From JANJTY01 sp038257155 (lineage in GTDB: Bacteria > Pseudomonadota > Gammaproteobacteria > Xanthomonadales > Xanthomonadaceae), in the NCBI GenBank assembly GCA_038257155.1, contig JBBSJP010000036.1, positions 1-49,558 on the forward strand: a DNA stretch of 49,558 nt. The letters run 5' to 3'. Positions 34,401-40,232 of the stretch are shown here, in pieces (within the stretch, counting starts at the first letter, position 1; each line of letters begins with the position of its first letter). Below the pieces are notes generated by a model. The model ran no database searches, was not told the origin of the DNA, and saw only the letters and a list, made by a program, of their open reading frames with translations. The position numbers were made by a program, and so were the translations under genes.

Positions 34401-35215
34401 AAGACGTGGCCTTTCGCTTGACGGGCCTGCAGGGTGCGATCGAGTGTGGTGCACCCTGGATGTCGATCAGTCCGGACAGCGGTAACATCGCTGGGGGAGG
34501 TTCTGACGCCGTCACGGTATCCCTGGATGCGTCCTCGCTGTCACATGGTCCTCATGATGCCAACCTGTGCCTTGCGAGCAACGACCCGGTTACTCCGAAC
34601 CTGATCGTTCCGGTGCGAATCACGGCGTCCGGTGTGGTGGCGGCGAACGACGCCTATGAGGTTGCTTTCAACACTGAGCTGAACGTGGCCGCGCCTGGCG
34701 TATTTGCCAACGATACCGGGAACAGTCTCACGGCTTCGCTGATCACCGACGTTACCGAAGGCGTGCTGAGCCTGCAGTCAGATGGCAGTTTCGTCTATAC
34801 ACCTGCGACTGATTACTGCGGCAGCGACAGCTTCGTGTACGAAGCGGACAACGGTTTGGTGACTGATCAGGGCTTGGTGAGCATCACCGTGAACTGCGCC
34901 AATGAGCCGCCGGTGGCTGGAACGCTGGCAAATCAGAGTGGCACCGAGGGCGTGCAGTTCAGTTACGACACATCGACCGCATTCAGTGACCCGGATGACG
35001 ATGTGCTGGGATACAGCGCCACTGGACTTCCAGCTTCGCTCTCCATTGACCCACTCACCGGCGAGATCACAGGCGTGCCCTTGGTCGGCGATGCGGGCGA
35101 CTACTCGGTACTGGTCACGGCCAGCGATGGTGAGTTTACCGTCGATGCCGGATTCGATCTCACCATCACAGCGGTCGGGGACGCCATTTTCGCCTCGGGC
35201 TTCGAGAGCAAGTGA
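31442..35215 (+). CDS. Secreted subtilisin-family (S8) serine protease with PA insert and C-terminal adhesion-type domains
   Basis: A 1257-residue exported protease. It has a signal peptide (1-28), an inhibitor_I9-like propeptide (about 40-150), then an S8 domain with Asp186 (VIGVIDTGLN), His237 (AHGSHTAS), oxyanion Asn338 (SAGNTN) and Ser559 (GTSMSSPHLAG). A protease-associated (PA) domain is inserted at about 380-500 (SRGTCGFAEKINNAQAAGA). The C-terminal part has beta-sandwich regions (about 700-1060), a cadherin-like domain (about 1063-1155, AANDAYEV) and a putative Ig domain (about 1160-1245). It ends in IFASGFESK, nearly the same as the tail of the divergent nuclease. Export is probably Sec then type II secretion. 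Confidence 0.94.
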   Translation: MKLTKLAQALAIAPALAFGAMTLPVAMAQPESSLVTQEVHSYFIYFNEPGALKYTGGTAGLARTANERPGERFDASRAEVSAYRAHLSSLRQQRVADFERVLQRPLVVSYEFDIFNNSVVIENLTASEAAALASRPEVREVHVVGTYELHTDRVQEFIDAGSIWDGSSSPGGTAYRGQGMVIGVIDTGLNSQFASHGFFNNDVTCGFNVGNPKVIAARDCVGSSNCTGPTPSDSQAHGSHTASTAAGNTHVAADGALAGTTVSGVAPCANLITYKACPGTSCDGAALAAARQRALIDGVDVINYSVSGGTNPWGAGDSDRDFLELVNAGTLVFASAGNTNATVTNPVAAVNHRGPWVMSVANSTHDRVLSNAINLDMGGPQDVYGLRGQMTIAADVVGTVADSAALGNVEGCNPGFASGSMSGSIALISRGTCGFAEKINNAQAAGAIGAIIYNNDPALPPFVMGATAGLMPAVMSSNAGGLAIQAHVTTNPTSQATISAVAAIAADPSAGDILNNSSLRGPVAGGIEVTKPDITGPGTNIFAAFHTNSTSYGFMTGTSMSSPHLAGAGALVKGLRPTWSAMEIKSALQLTAKKEGFKDQTPLTGAWDADDVGNGRVDLGKAALSGLVMHETYANFLAANGSQANQRALNLPSLRHTNCAPSCVFTRTVRNTLETASSWTAAGIGFDGNFSVNIAPPSFDFTGDTEETQTLTITVTANGDQTQAMVFGEVELTEATNLSPALHMAVAIRGSDVPPPPQINAVPGNISTTGVSGVAVPVQVPLSIENLGFEPLVWSEVTGPMLTGGSPTVVWNQPQSGSNGIVSSFSIPQAGGAYTAGQFSLAADTGLTEIRVFGADSTNSLPAQSSITWQIYQDVSNEPGGNPQTAPAAIWTYSSAPAGAGVSITGSGQIALNLVLANQDVDLGPGIYWLTVFPTYNNSITAPGSARWAWLQSNPVGTGSKLIAPNLFGNITSWTLTGAGGLNAGVEDVAFRLTGLQGAIECGAPWMSISPDSGNIAGGGSDAVTVSLDASSLSHGPHDANLCLASNDPVTPNLIVPVRITASGVVAANDAYEVAFNTELNVAAPGVFANDTGNSLTASLITDVTEGVLSLQSDGSFVYTPATDYCGSDSFVYEADNGLVTDQGLVSITVNCANEPPVAGTLANQSGTEGVQFSYDTSTAFSDPDDDVLGYSATGLPASLSIDPLTGEITGVPLVGDAGDYSVLVTASDGEFTVDAGFDLTITAVGDAIFASGFESK

Positions 35216-35269
35216 CGGTACCTACTCTCGGGCGCGAGGACCGCGTCTGAGTTCGTATTAAGGGACATG

Positions 35270-35295
35270 GCGGGGCGAGCTCAGGCTCGCCCCGC
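35270..35295 (+). terminator. Terminator hairpin after the protease gene
   Basis: A perfect 11-bp GC-rich stem (GCGGGGCGAGC and complement) with a TCAG loop, 54 nt after the protease stop, followed by TGCGTTTCG. The T-tract is short. It may also serve the convergent rlmM gene, which ends at 35365. Confidence 0.75.
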
Positions 35296-35364
35296 TGCGT
35301 TTCGAGGGGTATTTCATGCGTCCGCTGTGCACCGCTCCAGCTTGCCGACAGGGCCGCAAGGGTG

Positions 35365-36423
35365 TCAGCCGCGCAGCAAGCCCGCAAATACAGTGATCTC
35401 TTCCCGATCGTGATAAAGCTGCCGCGCTCGCCATTCGATTGGATGGCCGGCCTGGAGGCAGCGTGCCGTAAAGTCGGCCATGTTCTGCTGCACTTCCAGG
35501 TAGCGCTTCTTCATCGGCAGCTTGAGGTTGAAGATCGCGCGCTGGCACCAGCCATTGGCGAACCAGTCCGCCATGCGCTGCGCGACGCGACGTGGCTGTT
35601 CGACCATGTCGCAGACCATCCAGTCGAGCGGCTGGGCGGGTTGCCAGGTAAAGCCGTCGGCGCGTTGGTGGCGAATCAGGCCGGTGGCGAGTGCACTTTC
35701 GGCCAAGGGGCCGTTGTCGATGGCGGTCACGTGAATGCCTTGCCGCGCCAGTACCCAGCTCCAGCCGCCTGGTGCGGCGCCCAGATCTGCCGCTTTCATG
35801 CCTGGCTTCAGCCATCGGCTGCGTTCGTCTTCGCTCAGCAGGGTCAGCAGGGCCTCTTCCAGCTTCAGGGCCGAGCGGCTCGGTGCCTGCGATGAGAGCC
35901 GCAGGCGCGGAATGCCTGAGGGCCAGGGCGCGCTGTCATGTGGATCCGAGGTGGCAAGCATCAGGTGATCACCGGCCAACAGACAGACATGCAGGCGCTG
36001 GCCGCGCGGATCCTCCTTGGCGCTCAACTTGCCTGCCTTGCGCAGTGCCGGTCGCAGTGCATTGGCAAGCGCGCGTGCCAGGCCGGCCAAGGGTCGCGCG
36101 GCATCCGAATCCGGGTGTTCGACCATCAGATCGCCGAAGCGCAGCGACGGCAGGGCTTCGAGCAGTGGCGTTATGCGGTCTTTCGGATCAATCCCCTTCA
36201 GCTCAGCCAGCCAGCGCAGCTTCTGTCGCGCGAAGATCAAACTGTTCCATGCCACCGCGGCATCCAGTGCATCGGCCTGGTCCGCGACGAAGCGCACCAG
36301 CCCGCTGTCGCGTTCGGTTTGCGGATAGCCGGGATAGCCCGCGTGCGCGGCGCGCTCGCTCAACTCAGCCGCCAACTCAGGTTCGAATCCCGGCCGGCAA
36401 TAGCACAGCAGGCCGATGCTCAC
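35365..36423 (-). CDS. rlmM: 23S rRNA (cytidine-2498-2'-O)-methyltransferase RlmM
   Basis: A 352-residue methyltransferase that 2'-O-methylates C2498 in the peptidyl-transferase region of 23S rRNA. It has an N-terminal THUMP-like part and a C-terminal FtsJ-type Rossmann domain with the AdoMet motif ADLGAAPGGWSW (about 215-226), a DNGPLAES acidic segment and the IFNLKLPMKKRY word containing a likely catalytic Lys. Length matches RlmM (YgdE). The start is GTG at 36423. A repeat dyad and 123 bp separate it from the deaminase gene upstream on the same strand. Confidence 0.94.
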   Translation of the reverse strand: MSIGLLCYCRPGFEPELAAELSERAAHAGYPGYPQTERDSGLVRFVADQADALDAAVAWNSLIFARQKLRWLAELKGIDPKDRITPLLEALPSLRFGDLMVEHPDSDAARPLAGLARALANALRPALRKAGKLSAKEDPRGQRLHVCLLAGDHLMLATSDPHDSAPWPSGIPRLRLSSQAPSRSALKLEEALLTLLSEDERSRWLKPGMKAADLGAAPGGWSWVLARQGIHVTAIDNGPLAESALATGLIRHQRADGFTWQPAQPLDWMVCDMVEQPRRVAQRMADWFANGWCQRAIFNLKLPMKKRYLEVQQNMADFTARCLQAGHPIEWRARQLYHDREEITVFAGLLRG

Positions 36424-36467
36424 GGCAGCGGTTTCGCTCCGACGGATGGCGTCGTGTTCGACGTGAC

Positions 36468-36520
36468 CTGGAGGGCGGATCTTGATCCGCCGTTGCGGCG
36501 CATCAAGATGCGCCCTCCAG
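36468..36520. repeat. Two-lobed intergenic inverted repeat
   Basis: Two 24-nt arms (36468-36491 and 36497-36520) are reverse complements with two mismatches around a 5-nt loop, beginning CTGGAGGGCG and ending CGCCCTCCAG. Each arm is also nearly self-complementary (GGATCTTGATCC; GCATCAAGATGC), so it can fold as one long or two short hairpins. This shape fits the dispersed repeat family often seen between genes in Lysobacterales. It lies in the rlmM promoter region. Confidence 0.8.
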
Positions 36521-36546
36521 ACAACTCGATACGCGGACGCGGCCGA

Positions 36547-37107
36547 TCAATAGCGTGCTCCGCCGCGCTCGGCATAGAAACGCAGGGCTTCGCGCGCCTG
36601 CGGACGCAGGATGTCGCGCCGCACCGCAATTCCGCGCTTTTCCAGTTCGCCGATCCAGTCGGCCGGTAGCGGGCCTTCATCGAACTCGGTGAGTTCCTCG
36701 ACGTCCTCGGCGCGCGCGCCGATCAGCAGTTCGTCAATGCCGGCCCACACCGTCGCGCCATAGCACTGGCAGCAGGGCTGGGCCGAGGTGGCCAGTACGA
36801 AGCGTTCGCCACCCTCGTTGAGACGGAAGCGCTGCAGGCGCTGCTGGGCGCACATGTAGGCCATCATCTCGGCGTGCGCCACGGAACAGGTTTGCGGTAC
36901 CACCCGATTCACACCGATGGATACCACCCGCCCATCGCCGTCAAAAACCGCTGCCCCGAACGGCCCACCGGTGGCATGCTCGATATTGCGCCGGGCGAGC
37001 AGGATCGCCAGTGCGATCTTGTCTTCGTCCGTGGCAAACCGGCTTTCGGCGTCCACTGCTTCGTGGACCCAGGCCGGCAGGGTAAGGTGAACCTGGGCGT
37101 AGAGCAT
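36547..37107 (-). CDS. Nucleoside/guanine-type deaminase (CDA fold)
   Basis: A 186-residue zinc-dependent deaminase. The signature is complete: H78-A-E80 (SVAHAEMM) with catalytic Glu80, and P111-C112-C113-Q114-C115 giving the two zinc cysteines. The GGPFGAAV segment precedes it, as in TadA, guanine deaminase and tRNA/nucleoside deaminases. The usual tRNA-binding features of TadA are not clear, so a free base or nucleoside is a more likely substrate. The ATG at 37107 was chosen by homology-like N-terminus; the open frame extends to 37839 across the neighbouring lipoprotein, which is an artefact. It starts 5 nt after the lipoprotein stop. Confidence 0.88.
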   Translation of the reverse strand: MLYAQVHLTLPAWVHEAVDAESRFATDEDKIALAILLARRNIEHATGGPFGAAVFDGDGRVVSIGVNRVVPQTCSVAHAEMMAYMCAQQRLQRFRLNEGGERFVLATSAQPCCQCYGATVWAGIDELLIGARAEDVEELTEFDEGPLPADWIGELEKRGIAVRRDILRPQAREALRFYAERGGARY

Positions 37108-37112
37108 GCCGG

Positions 37113-37514
37113 CTAGTCTAGCTTCAGGCCGGCGCTGGCGCTGGCGGCGGGTTCGCAACGCGACTGAACGCACTGGCAGGCGCTGATCTCGCGAAATCCG
37201 CAGATCGAGGACGTGCCTTCCGCCGCGCAGCGTTGCTCTACCTGTTCGGGAAAGGTCGGGCTGTCGATATTGGTGCAGGCCGGGTAATAGCCACAGCAGT
37301 TGCCGACATTCTTCACGGCGCAATCGGCATTGACCTTGCAGCTGTAGTCCACCTCGTCGCTGGCCGGTCGGGGATCGTCCGGTGCAGGTTGCGGATCGGG
37401 CACCGCGGCGACGGGTTGCGGCGTTGCAAGCGGCTGGCTCGGCGCCGGAGTCTGTGCTGGAGCGCAGGCCAGCAGCAGGAGCACGAGCAAGGCTGGGATC
37501 AGGCGAATGAACAT
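37113..37514 (-). CDS. Small cysteine-rich lipoprotein
   Basis: A 133-residue protein with a signal peptide and lipobox LLAC (Cys about residue 17). A Pro/Ala/Gln-rich linker (about 18-55) leads to a C-terminal domain with ten cysteines (YSCKVNADCAVKNVGNCCGY ... CQCVQSRC). The cysteine spacing suggests a disulfide-stabilised periplasmic domain. It resembles eukaryote-like Cys-knot domains in outline, but I cannot name a family. It lies between glnS and the deaminase on the same strand with gaps of 41 and 5 nt, so probably one transcript. The function is unknown. Confidence 0.75.
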   Translation of the reverse strand: MFIRLIPALLVLLLLACAPAQTPAPSQPLATPQPVAAVPDPQPAPDDPRPASDEVDYSCKVNADCAVKNVGNCCGYYPACTNIDSPTFPEQVEQRCAAEGTSSICGFREISACQCVQSRCEPAASASAGLKLD

Positions 37515-37555
37515 GGCTGGCACTCCAGGAAACGATGGCGTTGAAAGTCGAGCGA

Positions 37556-39286
37556 TCACGCGGCTGCCCGGGCCCAGGTGTCGCGCAGGGTGACAATGCG
37601 GTTGAACACCGGATGCTGTGCACCGTGATCGTGGCGGTCGGCGACGAAGAAACCGACGCGTTCGAACTGCAGGCGCAGCTCGGGCTCGGCCAACGCCGCA
37701 ACGGGTTCGACATACGCCTGCACGATGCGGATCGATTCGGGGTTGAGGTGATCGCGATAGGTCTTGCCGTCGGTTTCGTCGTCCGGATCGGGCACGCTGA
37801 ACAGGCGATCGTAGAGGCGCACCTCGGCCTCCACCGCATGCGCAGCGGAAACCCAGTGGATGGTTCCCTTCACCTTGCGGTTGGCGCCTTCCATGCCGGC
37901 GCGGGTGCCGGGATCCAGGCTGCAGCGCAGTTCCACCACGCGCTCACCGTCCTTGATCAGCGACTCGCAGCGCACGATGCCGACGCCGCGAAGTCGTACT
38001 TCGCCGCCCGGCGTGAGGCGATGAAATCCCTTCGGCGGAACCTCCTGGAAATCCTCGCGCTCGATCCACAGCGCGCGCGAGAACGGCACCTCGCGGCTGC
38101 CGAAGCTTTCGTCTTTCGGGTGGTTCGAGAAGCTCAGCACCTCGCTGTGCGACTCGGGCAGGTTCTCGATCACCAGGCGGATCGGATCGATCACCGCCAT
38201 GCGGCGCGCCGCGGTGGCGTCGAGATCCTCGCGCACGCAGCCCTCCAGCACCGAAAAGTCGATCACCGAGTTCTGCTTGCTGATGCCGATGCGCTCGGCG
38301 AAAAGGCGCAGGCTCGCCGGTGTGTAGCCGCGCCGGCGCAGCCCGCATAGGGTCGGCATGCGCGGATCGTCCCAACCGGCAACCAGCCCGTCCTGCACCA
38401 GGGCCATCAGCTTGCGCTTGCTCATCACCGTGTAATTGATGTTGAGGCGCGAGAATTCGATCTGGCGCGGCTTGGCGGCCTGGTTCGGCAGACCGATTGC
38501 GAGCAGCGGCGCGAGCAGTTCGGGGGATTCGTGCAGGGCAGTCTTGTCGACGCACCAGTCATACAGCGGACGGTGATCCTCGAACTCCAGGGTGCAGAGC
38601 GAGTGGGTGATGCCTTCGATCGCGTCGGAGAGCGAGTGGGCGTAGTCGTACATCGGGTAGATGCACCAGGCGTCGCCGGTGTTCTGGTGCGGCACCTTCT
38701 TGATCCGGTAAAGGGCCGGGTCGCGCAGGTTGATGTTGCCGCTGGCCATGTCAATTTTGGCGCGCAGGGTGTGGCTGCCATCGGCGAACTCGCCGGCGCG
38801 CATGCGGCGCAGCAGGTCGAGGTTTTCCTCCACGCTGCGTTCGCGAAACGGCGAGTTGCGGCCGGCCTCGGTAAGCGTTCCCCGGAACTCACGCACCTGC
38901 TCGGCCGACAGGTCACAGACAAAGGCCAGACCGTCGCGCACCAGCTTCTCCGCCGCCAGGTAGAACACCTCGAAATAGTCCGAGGCGTGACGCAGCTCAT
39001 TCCACTCGAAGCCCAGCCAGCGCACATCATCCTGGATTGCCTCGACGTACTCGGGGTCTTCCTTGGCCGGATTGGTGTCGTCGAAGCGCAGATTGCAGAC
39101 GCCCCCGAATTCGCCAGCAACGCCGAAGTTCAGGCAGATCGACTTGGCGTGGCCGATATGCAGATAGCCGTTCGGTTCGGGCGGAAAGCGCGTGCGAATT
39201 GCCTGGTGCTTGCCCGCCGCAAGGTCGTCACGGACGATCTGACGGATGAAGTCCTGGCGGATCGGGGTGGGGGTGGTGTCGTTCAT
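37556..39286 (-). CDS. glnS: Glutaminyl-tRNA synthetase
   Basis: A 576-residue class I aminoacyl-tRNA synthetase charging tRNA-Gln with glutamine. It has the HIGH motif (43-46, in FPPEPNGYLHIGHAKSI), the KMSKS-type loop VMSKRK (near 288), the RFDDTNP element, and the C-terminal anticodon-binding barrels (GTIHWVSAAHAVEAEVRLYD). Length is normal. AAGGA precedes the ATG. Presence of GlnRS is normal for gammaproteobacteria and means Gln-tRNA need not be made by GatCAB. DinB lies 54 nt upstream on the same strand. Confidence 0.97.
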   Translation of the reverse strand: MNDTTPTPIRQDFIRQIVRDDLAAGKHQAIRTRFPPEPNGYLHIGHAKSICLNFGVAGEFGGVCNLRFDDTNPAKEDPEYVEAIQDDVRWLGFEWNELRHASDYFEVFYLAAEKLVRDGLAFVCDLSAEQVREFRGTLTEAGRNSPFRERSVEENLDLLRRMRAGEFADGSHTLRAKIDMASGNINLRDPALYRIKKVPHQNTGDAWCIYPMYDYAHSLSDAIEGITHSLCTLEFEDHRPLYDWCVDKTALHESPELLAPLLAIGLPNQAAKPRQIEFSRLNINYTVMSKRKLMALVQDGLVAGWDDPRMPTLCGLRRRGYTPASLRLFAERIGISKQNSVIDFSVLEGCVREDLDATAARRMAVIDPIRLVIENLPESHSEVLSFSNHPKDESFGSREVPFSRALWIEREDFQEVPPKGFHRLTPGGEVRLRGVGIVRCESLIKDGERVVELRCSLDPGTRAGMEGANRKVKGTIHWVSAAHAVEAEVRLYDRLFSVPDPDDETDGKTYRDHLNPESIRIVQAYVEPVAALAEPELRLQFERVGFFVADRHDHGAQHPVFNRIVTLRDTWARAAA

Positions 39287-39340
39287 GGCTTCCTTGCGGC
39301 AGCGTGGGGCGAAGCCGCACAGTTTAGCCCGCCGCTGCGA

Positions 39341-39868
39341 TCAAGCGGGATCGACAAGCTCGGGCCGCTCCAGCATGAAATATGGCAGGTCCATTTCCGG
39401 CGCGGGGAAGCCCAGTCGGGTCAGCACTGCCGATATCTGCCCGCGATGATGGGTCGCGTGATTGAAGACGTGCAGGATCAGCGGAGCGAGTGGCAGCGCC
39501 AGATCGATGCCCTGCAGGTTCTGGTACGCAAGGACCCGCCCCAGTCCGGCCTCGTCAAGCCCATCGAAGCCGTCGATCAGTGGGCTCCAGCTCAACGCAA
39601 ACTCCTTCAGGCTTGCCCGAAGCGGGGCGCGGTCGTGCTGCAGTTCCTGATCCAGGCGCGTGGCACTGCAGGGCACCCGCTGCAGCCGTTCGCGCCACAG
39701 GTGCTCCACGACCAGCAAGTGATTGAGGGTGCCGTGCACGCTGCGGAAAGCCAGACCGAAGTCGTGCCGGTAATCGGTTTCGGCCATCCGGTCGACCGCC
39801 TCGAACAGACGCCCGTAAGCCCATGGGTGGTACTGACCCATCAGTCGCAGCAGGTCTCGGTTGGACAC
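39341..39868 (-). CDS. DinB-family four-helix protein
   Basis: A 175-residue protein of the DinB/YfiT-like metalloenzyme fold. The metal-binding His pattern is visible: a His in the second helix (RSVHGTLNHLLVVE) and two near the end (HVFNHATHHRGQ), typical of DinB proteins. Members include thiol-dependent S-transferases (mycothiol, bacillithiol) and many of unknown role. The start is taken as GTG 39868; an ATG at 39841 (MGQYHPWAYGRL) is a plausible alternative that starts closer to the family N-terminus. Confidence 0.85.
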   Translation of the reverse strand: MSNRDLLRLMGQYHPWAYGRLFEAVDRMAETDYRHDFGLAFRSVHGTLNHLLVVEHLWRERLQRVPCSATRLDQELQHDRAPLRASLKEFALSWSPLIDGFDGLDEAGLGRVLAYQNLQGIDLALPLAPLILHVFNHATHHRGQISAVLTRLGFPAPEMDLPYFMLERPELVDPA

Positions 39869-39943
39869 GGCGGCACTCCGCTATGGTGCGAAAGGCCCTA
39901 TGCTGCACGCGAAGAGCGCCTGCCGCCACCCGGAGACATGCCC

Positions 39944-40222
39944 ATGCGGACCGTGTATCACGCCGAGCATCTCACTGACGCTTACCTGGTCAAGGGTTTG
40001 CTTGAACAAATCGGCATTCCGGCGTTCGTACCGGGCGAGTTTCTGGTCGGAGCCATGGGGGAATTGCCGATGGCTGACCTGGTGCTGGTGTCGGTGCCTA
40101 CCCACTTTTGGCCCGAAGCACGTGCGGCGCTGGATGCCTGGACCGCCGACGGGCTGCTCGGTGGACTGGGCGAGGCCGATGGTCGAGATGAGCCGGATTC
40201 GTCCGGACTGGTCCTCGCCTGA
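39944..40222 (+). CDS. DUF2007 small putative signal-transducing protein
   Basis: A 92-residue cytoplasmic protein matching the DUF2007 pattern: it starts MRTVYHAEHLTDAYLVKG, then IGIPAFVPGE, and ends with an ADLVLVSVP / ARAALDAW helix. The family has a ferredoxin-like fold (GlnB-like in outline) and no proven role. The ATG at 39944 has GGAG with 8 nt spacing; an ATG at 39938 is too close to it. The stop is 10 nt before the diguanylate cyclase start, so the two are probably co-transcribed. Confidence 0.86.
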   Translation: MRTVYHAEHLTDAYLVKGLLEQIGIPAFVPGEFLVGAMGELPMADLVLVSVPTHFWPEARAALDAWTADGLLGGLGEADGRDEPDSSGLVLA

Positions 40223-40232
40223 GGCGCAATCC

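Noticed and set aside
36378..36396. GGTTCGAATCCCGGCC, a tRNA T-arm-like sequence
   Set aside because: It lies inside rlmM in a translated frame, and no acceptor stem or anticodon arm can be built around it.
36547..37839. 430-residue minus-strand frame that would extend the deaminase
   Set aside because: The first 244 residues overlap the lipoprotein and glnS in another frame; the deaminase homology begins at the ATG at 37107.
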